DNA of 64,000 bases from Staphylococcus sp. M0911. Lineage in GTDB: Bacteria > Bacillota > Bacilli > Staphylococcales > Staphylococcaceae. This document shows positions 39,684 to 48,935 of this stretch, one piece after another (the stretch's first letter is position 1; each line of letters starts with the position of its first letter). A program made the translations under genes and the position numbers. The stretch lies in contig NZ_CP022881.1 of NCBI RefSeq assembly GCF_003491325.1, forward strand, positions 1,984,001 to 2,048,000, read 5' to 3'. Below the pieces are notes generated by a model. It saw nothing but the letters and a program-made list of their open reading frames with translations, did no database searches and had not been told where the DNA came from.

Positions 39684-39890
39684 TTAATGATGATAAAATA
39701 CGTCCATACGCTCTATTACAAAAGGCATAAGTGATTTAATCAATAAATATACTAATATAATGGCACATATGGTAGTAGCTGTTGCAACGATACGTGCGAA
39801 TATTTGAGCTCTCTTTTGTAATAATCGATTAACGATGACTTTATTTACAACTGCTACAACAATTAATAATCCTATCCATATTAGTGTCAT
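39684..39890 (-). CDS. Small conserved-looking membrane protein
   Basis: 68 residues with two membrane helices (about 2–20 and 35–52) and a basic loop between them. ATG preceded by CGGAG at suitable spacing. It sits between pabC and pxpB in the same direction (45 and 19 bases), so it belongs to the run of leftward genes. I recall a similar short ORF at this place in other staphylococci. Function unknown. Confidence 0.65.
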   Translation of the reverse strand: MTLIWIGLLIVVAVVNKVIVNRLLQKRAQIFARIVATATTICAIILVYLLIKSLMPFVIERMDVFYHH

Positions 39891-39935
39891 TATCTACTCC
39901 GTCTGTTAATATTTCGCATTTCTTCCATGTTAATT

Positions 39936-40544
39936 TTATAGGTAAATTGTAACATCGGCAACCTCTCGCAAACTATTTAGTAAAAATACCTCCACTTTCT
40001 TTGTCTTCAATTTCTCTATTAATTCATCGACATAATAGTCTCTTTCTTGCAAACAACCTTCATCAATCAAGGATTGTCGCATACATCCTAATAAAAAATC
40101 TTCATTATAATGAGGTGTAAAATAATGATCGTTTTCTTTAAACATGACATTACCAATATTAAATTCTAAAATTTTGCCATTTTCATCAAATATGAGTGCT
40201 AAATCAGTGTTTAAATCATAAGATACATGTTCTCTATTTGAGGTTTTATTAATTTTCATTAGATGCGACGTATTGGCATGTTCACGTACTAAAGACGCAG
40301 TGAAATGTGATTTAGATGTTAGGGGCGCCACTAAATAATCGAAATTCCCTTCTTCTTGTAACATCACTTTCAAACGATAGCTACCTTCAGAATATTCAGC
40401 TTGGATCGATTGAATAAGACGGTCCCAATCTAACTCATTAAAAGCTATATTCAATTTGTTGCTTGATTGACTCATTCTCTGTTTGTGAAAAGTAAGTCGT
40501 GCAATATGACCATTCTCTAATTTCATTGTTTCAAATAAGTACAT
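39936..40544 (-). CDS. pabC: Aminodeoxychorismate lyase PabC
   Basis: 202 residues; PLP-dependent class IV aminotransferase fold that cleaves 4-amino-4-deoxychorismate to p-aminobenzoate for folate. The likely PLP lysine is in SYRLKVMLQ near residue 99, and an EFNIGNVMF segment near 155 binds the cofactor phosphate. Somewhat shorter than E. coli PabC. Its start overlaps the pabB stop by one base, in a pabA–pabB–pabC operon. Confidence 0.88.
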   Translation of the reverse strand: MYLFETMKLENGHIARLTFHKQRMSQSSNKLNIAFNELDWDRLIQSIQAEYSEGSYRLKVMLQEEGNFDYLVAPLTSKSHFTASLVREHANTSHLMKINKTSNREHVSYDLNTDLALIFDENGKILEFNIGNVMFKENDHYFTPHYNEDFLLGCMRQSLIDEGCLQERDYYVDELIEKLKTKKVEVFLLNSLREVADVTIYL

Positions 40545-41701
40545 TATAATCTCTCCAGTATCCTTGTCTTATCATAAAATTCTTTGACTTCATCATCTGG
40601 ATTAGAGTTAATCGTAATCCCAGCACCAACACCATAAATTGCTTGTTGATGTCGATATTCAATCGTACGTATAGGTATATTAAATATCATTTTATCGTTA
40701 GGAAGTAATAATCCAATTGTTCCACAATATATGTGTCTTGGGACTTGTTCTAAAGAATGAATTAACTTCATAGTATTTATTTTAGGTGCACCAGTAATAG
40801 AACCACACGGAAATATAGCATTTAAGATCATTTCAAGGGTCACATCTGACGATAATTTTCCTGTTACCATACTCGTCATTTGGTGTACCGTATGATACGT
40901 TTCGATAAAGAATAATTTATAAACAATAATACTCCCTGTCTTTGCTATTCTAGAAATGTCATTTCTCAATAAATCTACAATCATTACATTTTCAGCTTTA
41001 TCTTTCTTAGACTGTTGTAGTTGATGGTAGTTTTGTTGATCTTCTTTATTGGTTTCACCTCTCGGCATGGTACCTTTCATAGGTTTACTAACTAACACGT
41101 TCTCTTCACCATTAAAGATTCCTTTCTGAAAAAATAATTCAGGAGAAATAGATGCAACTTTGATCTCATCTGTATCTAATAAGGCTGTGTAATTACCATT
41201 TGCCTCAGTAGTTAATTGTCGATATAACTGATGAATCGGTAAGTAGATGTCATCAGTCAAACGTGTAGTATAGTTCACTTGATAAGTATCTCCTTCGACA
41301 ATTGCATGTTGAATGCTTTGTATTTTTTCTTTCATTTGTTGATTTGATTCTATAAATTTAAATTGATGTTTCGGTTGATATGATGCATTATTCAATTTCT
41401 TAGATTCATTAATATGATTGGCAACTTTAAAGCTATATGCAATTGCTAAGACACCATCTTCTTCTACATGGCACACGGTCATTTGTGGATTGAAATAACG
41501 TGCCGCTTCATATGTTATATATAATGCAACATAATGACCTTGTTGTTGTTGAAATTCTGCAAAGCGTATAACGTGCCCCACTTCTTCCACATGGTTAGCT
41601 ATCTTCTTTTCAATCAATTGATCTAATTCAATATGATAGGTTTCAAATTGATTATCGTCTAAGTAATAGCGATAGTTAAATTTGATAGTCACTATTTTCA
41701 C
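40544..41701 (-). CDS. pabB: Aminodeoxychorismate synthase component I PabB
   Basis: 385 residues of the chorismate-binding family. Typical pieces: EGDTYQVNYTTRL near residue 150, VSKPMKGTMPRG near 218, MIVDLLRNDISRIA near 245 and FPCGSITGAPKI near 310. It aminates chorismate with ammonia from PabA. The N-terminal part (1–110) is divergent, as usual. Overlaps pabA by 26 bases. Confidence 0.92.
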   Translation of the reverse strand: MKIVTIKFNYRYYLDDNQFETYHIELDQLIEKKIANHVEEVGHVIRFAEFQQQQGHYVALYITYEAARYFNPQMTVCHVEEDGVLAIAYSFKVANHINESKKLNNASYQPKHQFKFIESNQQMKEKIQSIQHAIVEGDTYQVNYTTRLTDDIYLPIHQLYRQLTTEANGNYTALLDTDEIKVASISPELFFQKGIFNGEENVLVSKPMKGTMPRGETNKEDQQNYHQLQQSKKDKAENVMIVDLLRNDISRIAKTGSIIVYKLFFIETYHTVHQMTSMVTGKLSSDVTLEMILNAIFPCGSITGAPKINTMKLIHSLEQVPRHIYCGTIGLLLPNDKMIFNIPIRTIEYRHQQAIYGVGAGITINSNPDDEVKEFYDKTRILERL

Positions 41702-42269
41702 CTACAATGTCGATAAAGTTTTGAATCTGGTTTTGGCCTTGTTCGCTTAAAATAGATTCTGGGTGATACTGTAGTCCGTAAATAGGATAATTATCATGTT
41801 GTAATCCCATAATGACACCATCATCTCCTTCAGCTGTAACCTTCAATTCTTTAGGAACACAACTTTCATCTGCCTTCAAAGAATGATAGAGCATAACACT
41901 GAAGCTATCTGGTAATCCTTTGAATACACCTTCGCCGTTATGTCTTAATAATGTCGTATGACCATGTATAGGTCTATCTCTATGTATAATTGTTCCTCCA
42001 AAATATTGGTAAATCATTTGAAATCCTAAACAGACCCCCAATATAGGTATGTGCTGATAAAAGTCATCCATCACCTTAAATAAAATAGGATAATCACTAG
42101 GTCTCCCAGGACCCGGTGATATAACGATAGCTTTGGGCTTCAATTCTTTTAATTCCTCTATATTAATATCCTCTACATCAATGACGTTAACCGTCTCTTG
42201 GGTAGCCATTTTAAAATAATTAATTAAATTATAAGTAAATGAATCTTTATTATCTATCACTACTATCAT
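41676..42269 (-). CDS. pabA: Glutamine amidotransferase component PabA
   Basis: 197 residues, class I glutamine amidotransferase that feeds PabB. Oxyanion/nucleophile motif GVCLGFQMIYQYFGG near residue 78 (Cys), and the His/Glu pair in LQYHPESILSE near 168. N-terminal DNKDSFTYNLINYF and ISPGPGRPSDYPI are typical of PabA/TrpG; the pabB partner decides the assignment. First gene of the folate operon. Confidence 0.92.
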   Translation of the reverse strand: MIVVIDNKDSFTYNLINYFKMATQETVNVIDVEDINIEELKELKPKAIVISPGPGRPSDYPILFKVMDDFYQHIPILGVCLGFQMIYQYFGGTIIHRDRPIHGHTTLLRHNGEGVFKGLPDSFSVMLYHSLKADESCVPKELKVTAEGDDGVIMGLQHDNYPIYGLQYHPESILSEQGQNQIQNFIDIVGENSDYQI

Positions 42270-42337
42270 GATTACGCTCCATTACATTAATATTAGTTCT
42301 TCTATACGTCTTTAACACTATTATCACAAAAATTTAC

Positions 42338-42366
42338 TTGATTTTACATATGAATTGGTTTATTCT
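42338..42366 (+). promoter_or_regulatory. Promoter of the queCDE operon
   Basis: -35 TTGATT (42338–42343), exactly 17 bases, -10 TATTCT (42361–42366). The start point would be near 42373, about 20 bases before the riboswitch. Confidence 0.65.
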
Positions 42367-42393
42367 ATGTTGCGTACAAAATATATATTTATC

Positions 42394-42543
42394 AGAGGTT
42401 CCTAGCCGAAACCCTCTATAAAAAACTAGACACTGAATTCAATTTCTGATTGCAAATAGACATATCATTTTAATACTTTCTTTAAAATTATATGTGTATT
42501 CACAATCTGTCGTCTATCTTTTTTATAGAGATAGGCTTTTTTT
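42394..42543 (+). ncRNA. preQ1-I riboswitch with transcription terminator switch
   Basis: The aptamer at 42394–42429 has stem AGAGG/CCTCT, the loop with CTAG and the A-rich tail ending ACTAG, matching the class I consensus very closely. The terminator stem is 42514–42521 with 42527–42534, followed by GC and seven T. An antiterminator can form instead: tail CTATAAAAAACTAGAC (42416–42431) is nearly complementary to GTCTATCTTTTTTATAG (42512–42528), the terminator's 5' arm. Bound preQ1 would keep the tail in the pseudoknot and allow termination, lowering queCDE. Confidence 0.94.
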
Positions 42544-42593
42544 ATGCCCTAATGTTCGGTTTCAGTGACTAATGATATACAGGAGGAATAATT

Positions 42594-43265
42594 ATGGTGC
42601 AACACACTCTAGATCAAAACAAAGCCATTGTCGTCTTTAGCGGAGGTCAAGATAGTACAACATGTTTGTTTTATGCTAAAAAGCATTTTAAAGATGTTAC
42701 TCTCGTTACCTTTAATTATGGACAAAGACATGATACTGAAATTGAAGTAGCAAAAAAAATTGCTCAAGAGCAAAACGTAGAACACCACATATTAGATATG
42801 TCGTTGTTATCGCAACTGACACCTAATGCATTAACACAACATGATTTAAAAATTGAAGATACTGAAGATGGCATACCAAATACATTCGTACCTGCTCGTA
42901 ATTTACTCTTCTTATCATTCGCTGGTGCATTAGCTTATCAAATTAAAGCTAAACATATTATTACTGGTGTGTGCGAAACTGACTTCTCAGGTTATCCAGA
43001 CTGTCGTGATAGCTTCATTAAATCCATGAACATAACATTAAACTTGTCTATGGACAGAGACTTCGTGATTCACACGCCATTAATGTGGTTAGATAAAGCA
43101 CAAACATGGGAACTTGCTGACGATCTTGGGGTATTAAACTATATTCGTGAAAATACGCTAACTTGTTATAACGGTATTATTGGAGATGGGTGTGGTGAAT
43201 GCCCTGCCTGCCAATTAAGATCACGTGGACTCGAAAAATATCTTGCTAAGAAAGGAGTACAATAA
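42594..43265 (+). CDS. queC: 7-cyano-7-deazaguanine synthase QueC
   Basis: 223 residues, PP-loop ATPase that converts CDG to preQ0. P-loop [13 protein letters not shown] near residue 14; [14 protein letters not shown] near 100; zinc ligands in [19 protein letters not shown] near 193–211. Strong AGGAGG Shine-Dalgarno. First gene after the preQ1 riboswitch; queD starts two bases after its stop. Confidence 0.97.
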   Translation: MVQHTLDQNKAIVVFSGGQDSTTCLFYAKKHFKDVTLVTFNYGQRHDTEIEVAKKIAQEQNVEHHILDMSLLSQLTPNALTQHDLKIEDTEDGIPNTFVPARNLLFLSFAGALAYQIKAKHIITGVCETDFSGYPDCRDSFIKSMNITLNLSMDRDFVIHTPLMWLDKAQTWELADDLGVLNYIRENTLTCYNGIIGDGCGECPACQLRSRGLEKYLAKKGVQ

Positions 43266-43266
43266 G

Positions 43267-43686
43267 ATGATTCAACAAATTTATCCTAGTGTCAGTCATC
43301 CCTATCAATTCGAACTTAATAAAGACTTTAACTTTTCAGCAGCACATTACATTCCGAGTGAAGACGCTGGGAAATGTATGCGTACTCACGGGCACACATA
43401 TTTCGTAAATATTACCATAGTTGGAGATGAATTAGACCATAACGGTTTTTTAGTGAATTTTAGTGATTTAAAAAAATTGATACATGACCAATTCGATCAT
43501 TATTTATTAAATGATTTAGTTCAATTCAAAGGTAAAAGTCCTTCTACAGAAATTGTCGCTCAGACTATTTATCAAATGGTGCAATCATACCTTAAAGATC
43601 AAAAAAACCATCCAAAATGCGTCCAAGTTTATTTACGTGAAACACCTACTAGCTATGTCGTATATCGTCCTAAAGGTGATTTATAA
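43267..43686 (+). CDS. queD: 6-carboxy-tetrahydropterin synthase QueD
   Basis: 139 residues from the ATG at 43267 (AAAGGAG in the end of queC); an upstream in-frame start would read inside queC. Zinc-His and catalytic motif FNFSAAHYIP near residue 20, catalytic Cys in GKCMRTHGHTYFV near 36, QFDHYLLND near 75 and the terminal YLRETPTSYVVY. It converts dihydroneopterin triphosphate to CPH4. Stop overlaps the queE start (TAATG). Confidence 0.95.
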   Translation: MIQQIYPSVSHPYQFELNKDFNFSAAHYIPSEDAGKCMRTHGHTYFVNITIVGDELDHNGFLVNFSDLKKLIHDQFDHYLLNDLVQFKGKSPSTEIVAQTIYQMVQSYLKDQKNHPKCVQVYLRETPTSYVVYRPKGDL

Positions 43687-44399
43687 TGGCTAAAATACCT
43701 GTATTAGAAGTATTTGGACCAACAATTCAAGGAGAAGGACGTGTCATTGGTAGAAAAACAATGTTTGTTAGAACTGCAGGTTGTGATTATCGCTGTAGTT
43801 GGTGTGATTCTGCCTTTACATGGGATGGTAGTGCTAAAGAAGATATTCAATTAATGTCTGCAGAAGAAATCTATAACAAATTGCGTGAAATAGGTGGCAA
43901 TAATTTTAATCACGTCACAATTTCTGGTGGAAATCCAGCACTTATCAAAGGTATCCAAGATTTAGTAGATTTATTTGAAGAACATCATATTCAAACTGCC
44001 CTTGAAACACAAGGTAGTAAATTCCAACCATGGATGACTCAAATCGATGACTTAACAATTAGTCCTAAACCGCCAAGCTCAAATATGAAACCTAATTTGG
44101 ATATTTTAGATAGTGTTATTGAACAGTGTGTACCTGAATCACTTAATTTAAAAGTCGTCATTTTTGATGAGGATGACTTCGAATTTGCTAAAATGATACA
44201 TCATCGTTATCCAACAATTCCGTTTTATTTACAAGTGGGTAATCCTTATTTAGATGAAGAGGTCGACAACCATACTGCTAAACTATTACAACGTTATGAA
44301 CAATTAGTCGAACGTGTTATGACTAGTAGCGATATGAATAATGTATACGTATTGCCTCAATTACACACTTTGTTATGGAGTAATATGAAGGGCGTTTAA
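43686..44399 (+). CDS. queE: 7-carboxy-7-deazaguanine synthase QueE
   Basis: 237-residue radical SAM enzyme making CDG from CPH4. The 4Fe-4S site is CDYRCSWC (CX3CX2C) near residue 33, preceded by FGPTIQGEGRVIGRKTMFVRTAGC. SAM segment SGGNPAL near 80, and SPKPPSSNMKPNL near 124. Third gene of queCDE; with queF these make preQ1 from GTP-derived pterin. Confidence 0.96.
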   Translation: MAKIPVLEVFGPTIQGEGRVIGRKTMFVRTAGCDYRCSWCDSAFTWDGSAKEDIQLMSAEEIYNKLREIGGNNFNHVTISGGNPALIKGIQDLVDLFEEHHIQTALETQGSKFQPWMTQIDDLTISPKPPSSNMKPNLDILDSVIEQCVPESLNLKVVIFDEDDFEFAKMIHHRYPTIPFYLQVGNPYLDEEVDNHTAKLLQRYEQLVERVMTSSDMNNVYVLPQLHTLLWSNMKGV

Positions 44400-44501
44400 A
44401 CTCATTTAATATAACTTTAACAATTTCGAGTGTTATATAATGATTAAGTTTATGTTAATTGATATAATAATTGAATGAAGTATTACGGATAGGAGTACAC
44501 C

Positions 44502-45086
44502 ATGATTCTATATATATTAATTAATATTGCCGTAGTATTGCTCATTGTAGGAATAGATTTATATTTGCACCAATTTAAACAACTTCGATTTAGTTCAATA
44601 CTAATAGCTATTTCATTAAATGCTATTATCGATTTAATTGTAGTCGCAAAATATAATTTCATTTCAATCTATACGATGATTTTATTTATTGTATGGGCAT
44701 TATTACAACTCTATTTAAATAAAAAAATTAACTCTTTCATGATAAAAGACCAAAAGTTCATTGCAGTGATATTTGTAATTGTCATCAGTTTAGCACAGTT
44801 TATAACTGATATATCCAGTGAACAATCTGTCTATATGTCGTTACCATACTTAGCTCCAGCTATTTTCATTATTGGTGCAGTATTATTATTTGTAGGTACA
44901 TTTAATGTATCGGAGCTTAATCATCTACCTATTTTAAAAACAATCAAGCATCCTATGCTAATTGGTACGATATTAATTATCATCTCATTTATAGCTATGA
45001 TGATACTCACACCTTTTTGGTATGTATTTACTATCATCTATGTACTATTCATATTATTTATCATATGGCAACGTATATTTAAGTAA
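44502..45086 (+). CDS. Uncharacterised membrane protein
   Basis: 194 residues almost wholly hydrophobic, with about six membrane helices and short basic loops (QFKQLRF, KKINSFMIKDQK). ATG preceded by TAGGAG. No recognisable domain. It follows queE by 102 bases and ends in its own terminator, so it may be transcribed separately. I know no function. Confidence 0.7.
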   Translation: MILYILINIAVVLLIVGIDLYLHQFKQLRFSSILIAISLNAIIDLIVVAKYNFISIYTMILFIVWALLQLYLNKKINSFMIKDQKFIAVIFVIVISLAQFITDISSEQSVYMSLPYLAPAIFIIGAVLLFVGTFNVSELNHLPILKTIKHPMLIGTILIIISFIAMMILTPFWYVFTIIYVLFILFIIWQRIFK

Positions 45087-45118
45087 CATTTATCATATCA
45101 ATAAATGTTACTTTTTTC
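45081..45118 (+). terminator. Intrinsic terminator after membrane protein gene
   Basis: Stem AAGTAACATTTAT (45081–45093) with ATAAATGTTACTT (45101–45113), then TTTT. It overlaps the stop codon region. Confidence 0.88.
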
Positions 45119-45138
45119 GTTGTCGATAAATCAAATTA

Positions 45139-45186
45139 TAAAAAGCTTACAGCTCATGGACTGATCCATAGCCTGTAAGCTTTTTG
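45139..45186. terminator. Terminator after csbB
   Basis: Stem AAAAAGCTTACAG (45140–45152) with CTGTAAGCTTTTT (45173–45185), with an inner ATGG/CCAT pair. Symmetric A and T tracts; mainly serves csbB from the right. Confidence 0.9.
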
Positions 45187-45187
45187 T

Positions 45188-46294
45188 TTAATGAACACGT
45201 TCTTTATATTCTTCACTATTTTGTGTTGCTTGATATGTTGGTTGATGTCTATGTGCATCAAATCTTCTAATTTGATGATATTGTTGAGACTGATTTTTAC
45301 TAGATTGTGTCTTGTTTGAGTCATTTGACTCCTGTGATATTTCAGATGTTTGTTCAGGTTCAATATTTGTTGCCTGAACAATATATTTAGGTCGCTTTTT
45401 CACTTCATAATAGATTCGACCAATATACTCACCAATAACTCCTATGGACATTAACTGAATACCACCTAAAAGTGTAATCGCAGCTATTGTTGTGAAGTAA
45501 CCAGGAATGTTTACACCTGAAATCATGATATTAATTAAAAGATACAGAAGATATAGTACACTGAGTGAAAATGTAAACATACCTAGATAAATCATCATTC
45601 TTAATGGTTTATTATTAAACGAAATTAAGCCATCAATACCATAATTTAATAATTTGGCAAATGACCATTTCGATTCTCCTGCTTCACGTTCTACATTTTC
45701 ATAGGTGAATACTTTCGTATTATAACCTATCCATTCAAATAATCCCTTTGAAAATCGGTTATATTCATCCATAGATGTCAGTGCTTGTACTGCACGCTTG
45801 CTTATTAATCTAAAGTCACCTACGCCATCTTCAAACTGTACATCTTCCACAAAGGCATTTATCAATTTATAATAAGCACGTGTCATCGATTTTCTAGCGA
45901 CATTTTCTCCTTTACGATCACGTTTTGCTATCACTTGATCATAACCTTCATTATATCCTTCAACCATTTGCGGAATAAATTCTGGCGGATGTTGTAGATC
46001 AGCATCTATCATAACTACAGCGTCACAATGTTCACTATGCTGATAGCCTGCCACCATAGCAGCTTCTTTACCAAAGTTTCTACTAAATGAAATATATTTT
46101 ACGTGGTGGTCGGCTAATGCTAAATTTTGTAGATGATCAATAGTTGAATCTTTACTGCCATCATCTATGAATAGTAAATCGTATTCATATTGTTTATCGC
46201 TACTATCTTGCTTTAATATCTCAGTCAGTTTTTCATATGTCTTTAATACGACTTCTCCTTCATTATAACAAGGAATGATGACTCTTATATTCAT
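45188..46294 (-). CDS. csbB: Glycosyltransferase family 2 protein CsbB
   Basis: 368 residues: GT2 domain (1–230) with DDGSKDST near residue 47 and DADLQHPPE near 92, then two membrane helices (about 233–285), then a hydrophilic tail (about 305–368) rich in Gln, Ser and Asn with His repeats. CsbB makes a lipid-linked sugar (GlcNAc-phosphate-undecaprenol) used by the YfhO-type glycosyltransferase to decorate lipoteichoic acid. Role in this window is inferred from the family; ltaS is 8 kb away. Confidence 0.88.
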   Translation of the reverse strand: MNIRVIIPCYNEGEVVLKTYEKLTEILKQDSSDKQYEYDLLFIDDGSKDSTIDHLQNLALADHHVKYISFSRNFGKEAAMVAGYQHSEHCDAVVMIDADLQHPPEFIPQMVEGYNEGYDQVIAKRDRKGENVARKSMTRAYYKLINAFVEDVQFEDGVGDFRLISKRAVQALTSMDEYNRFSKGLFEWIGYNTKVFTYENVEREAGESKWSFAKLLNYGIDGLISFNNKPLRMMIYLGMFTFSLSVLYLLYLLINIMISGVNIPGYFTTIAAITLLGGIQLMSIGVIGEYIGRIYYEVKKRPKYIVQATNIEPEQTSEISQESNDSNKTQSSKNQSQQYHQIRRFDAHRHQPTYQATQNSEEYKERVH

Positions 46295-46520
46295 TCAATG
46301 ACATCCTTTTCTAGTAATTGATTTAATATTATTTTATCAATTACTTAATAGTGTATTCTACTTAGAGCCTTTGCATTTACAAAATCTTAATATTCCATTA
46401 ATGTTTATCGCAATATTTTCGAAAATCATTACTTTTGTAAAATTAAACGACCTCAAAAATAACATAAATGTTTTTTTACTCATACAATGATTTATGATGT
46501 GTCGCATTACTTCAACTTAT

Positions 46521-47363
46521 TTATTTTAAATCACCTATCGCGACTTCATCTGGATCTTTACCTTGTCTATCATTTCGGTTCAAACTATCAATTTGTGCTA
46601 CATCTGTAAGTTCAAGATTGAAATCTAAAATATTATAATTTTCCTGAATTCGACTAGGTGTTTTAGATTTAGGAATAATAATGCGATTATGCGCTAAATG
46701 CCAACGTAAAACAATTTGTGCTGGTGTCTTTTGATAGCGTTTCGCTATATCCGTAATAACTGGATCGTCCAATAATCCTCTGTTTCTCATTAATGGCATC
46801 CATGCAGTGACTTTAATATCATGATGATCACAATAATCTTGTAATTCTTGTTGATTAAAGTATGGATGTAACTCTATTTGATTAATTTGAGGAACTATTT
46901 CTGTTTCTTGCATTAGTTTCTCTAAATGATGTTGTTTAAAGTTACAAACGCCTATGGCTTTGACTTTACCTTCATGATAAAGGGTTTCTAGTGCCTTATA
47001 ACTTTCTATAAATAAGCCATTTTCTTCACAAGGCCAATGAATTAAAAACAAATCTAAATACTCAAGACCTAAATTTTCTAAAGATTGGTTGAAATATTGA
47101 ATCGTACTGTCATATCCTTGATAATCATTCCATAATTTAGATGTAATAAATAAATCTTCTCTATCAACGTTTGTTTGCTTTAACGCTTGCCCTAAGGACT
47201 GTTCGTTACCATAGAAATATGCCGTATCAAATGCACGATAACCTGCTTCAATAGCGGTATTAATCACTTCATTCATTTCATCATCTGCTATTTTATAAAC
47301 ACCTAAGCCAATCGATGGCATAGGATAACCATTATTTAAATATTGTGTATCATTAATATTCAT
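46521..47363 (-). CDS. Aldo/keto reductase
   Basis: 280 residues from the ATG at 47363 (GAGAGTGG upstream). Catalytic Asp/Tyr region FDTAYFYGNEQSLG near residue 44, Lys in TSKLWNDYQG near 72, His in LIHWPCEENG near 107, and NADPH segment IPKSKTPSRIQEN near 238. YvgN-like family that reduces aldehydes such as methylglyoxal. Not linked to neighbours. Promoter region 46295–46520 holds no clear element. Confidence 0.87.
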   Translation of the reverse strand: MNINDTQYLNNGYPMPSIGLGVYKIADDEMNEVINTAIEAGYRAFDTAYFYGNEQSLGQALKQTNVDREDLFITSKLWNDYQGYDSTIQYFNQSLENLGLEYLDLFLIHWPCEENGLFIESYKALETLYHEGKVKAIGVCNFKQHHLEKLMQETEIVPQINQIELHPYFNQQELQDYCDHHDIKVTAWMPLMRNRGLLDDPVITDIAKRYQKTPAQIVLRWHLAHNRIIIPKSKTPSRIQENYNILDFNLELTDVAQIDSLNRNDRQGKDPDEVAIGDLK

Positions 47364-47440
47364 TTCTACCACTCTCTTTCATATGTCTTAGTTGTTGAAA
47401 TGCGCAAGCAAAGGTATACCATACTATAATACACGTAAAT

Positions 47441-47475
47441 AAAGACGCTTAAACATTATAGCTTAAGCGTCTTTT
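47441..47475. terminator. Terminator after mpfA
   Basis: Stem AAAGACGCTTAA (47441–47452) with TTAAGCGTCTTT (47463–47474), with A tract left and T tract right. Confidence 0.88.
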
Positions 47476-47492
47476 CATCAAAGTTAATATTG

Positions 47493-48842
47493 TTAATCCG
47501 TTTGTTCCTCATCTGAATTCACTTCATATGATGGGCGTTCTTGATTAAATTCATAATTTAAAGTAACCCATATAATTTGGTGATTTTCAATTTCTGATAT
47601 GATCCAACGATCGTAATCTGTATCAACGAAATCATCTTTCTGCAGATTTGTATTTTCAGATTGTAGCCATCCACCGATTGTATCAATATCTTCTGAGTCT
47701 TCAAATTCAATACCAAATTGTTCATTTAAGTCGTCTAATAACACACGACCATTAATTTGATATTTGTTGTCTTCTAATTTAACGATATCGTTTACTTCGT
47801 CATCGTCAAATTCATCTCGGATTTCACCGACAATTTCTTCTAGAATATCTTCCATTGTTAAAATACCTGCTGTACCACCATATTCATCAATAATCAAACT
47901 GATATGAACATGTTCACGTTGCATTCTAACAAGTGCATCACTAATACGTGTTGTCTCTGAAATCATCGGTAATTCATGTATATAGTTACCAATTTTGATT
48001 GTTTTACCAGATGCATACTCAGTTAAGAATTCTTTAACATTTATAAATCCTTTAACATGGTCCTTATCACCATCTTCAGTAATAGGATATCGAGTAAATT
48101 GGTATTCCTTAATCGTTTCTAATAGTTCATCAACATTAAAAGGCTCGTTCAACGTAATCATTTGAGTTCGGGGAACCATAATATCCTTAGCTTGTCTTTC
48201 ATCAAAAGAAAAGATATTTTGCATATATGCAAGCTCAGTTTGGTTGATTTCGCCACCATTATAACTATTATTAATAATGATTTTGATTTCTTCTTCTGAC
48301 ATTGCATCCGATTGTGCATCCGGATCTACACCAAACACTCTAAGAATCACGCGTGCTGAACCGTTCATTAACCAAATTAAGGGTTTCATTACATTACCAA
48401 AGTAATATAACGGTCTAGCATATAGTAACGCCATCTTCTCAGTATGTTGAATAGCGAATGATTTAGGAGCAAGTTCACCTAATACGACATGTAAATATGT
48501 GACTACAATAAACGCAATGACAAATGAAACTGTTGTCGTTAATGCGCTTGGTAAATGCATTAGTTCGAATAAGGGATGTAGTAATTTATCAAATGTCGGT
48601 TCACCTAACCAACCTAAACCTAATGAAGTTACTGTTATACCTAGTTGGCATGCAGATAAGTAGTAATCCAGGTTAGCAATCATTTTCTTAACGATTTTAG
48701 CGCCACTGTTTCCTTCATCTGCTAATTGTTCGATACGCGTAGATCTTACTTTGACAAGTGCAAATTCAGATCCGACAAATACTGTTGTTAATGCAATTAA
48801 AAGAAAAAATACAATTAAACTAATTATGGTCGAAGTATCCAA
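47493..48842 (-). CDS. mpfA: CNNM/CorC-type magnesium protein MpfA
   Basis: 449 residues: DUF21 membrane domain (1–190), a CBS pair (about 205–330) and a CorC/HlyC C-terminal domain (about 345–430). In S. aureus the homologue MpfA is a putative magnesium exporter needed for tolerance to high magnesium. It begins at a TTG (48842), because the codon before is a stop (TAA). Its Shine-Dalgarno GGAGGTGA is 22 bases upstream and a hairpin fills the gap. Often named haemolysin C-like; it is not a haemolysin. Confidence 0.88.
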   Translation of the reverse strand: MDTSTIISLIVFFLLIALTTVFVGSEFALVKVRSTRIEQLADEGNSGAKIVKKMIANLDYYLSACQLGITVTSLGLGWLGEPTFDKLLHPLFELMHLPSALTTTVSFVIAFIVVTYLHVVLGELAPKSFAIQHTEKMALLYARPLYYFGNVMKPLIWLMNGSARVILRVFGVDPDAQSDAMSEEEIKIIINNSYNGGEINQTELAYMQNIFSFDERQAKDIMVPRTQMITLNEPFNVDELLETIKEYQFTRYPITEDGDKDHVKGFINVKEFLTEYASGKTIKIGNYIHELPMISETTRISDALVRMQREHVHISLIIDEYGGTAGILTMEDILEEIVGEIRDEFDDDEVNDIVKLEDNKYQINGRVLLDDLNEQFGIEFEDSEDIDTIGGWLQSENTNLQKDDFVDTDYDRWIISEIENHQIIWVTLNYEFNQERPSYEVNSDEEQTD

Positions 48843-48844
48843 TT

Positions 48845-48873
48845 AATTCCCTATTTCTAGGGATTCACCTCCA
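48845..48873 (-). promoter_or_regulatory. Shine-Dalgarno and hairpin before mpfA
   Basis: Minus strand: GGAGGTGA (48865–48872), then TCCCTA-GAAA-TAGGGA, a six-pair stem with GAAA tetraloop, ending a few bases before the TTG start. Folding the stem shortens a 22-base gap to about six, so the RNA structure probably sets the start site. Confidence 0.75.
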
Positions 48874-48935
48874 TATTATCTGTGTCACACATGGTTAACA
48901 CGTAATTAAAATTTTCGAATTGGTTTAAATGATAT

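Noticed and set aside
47493-48842. Haemolysin annotation for the CorC/HlyC-like gene
   Set aside because: Domain order is CNNM/CBS/CorC and the position next to nagA–fru matches mpfA. The haemolysin name is a historical error for this family.
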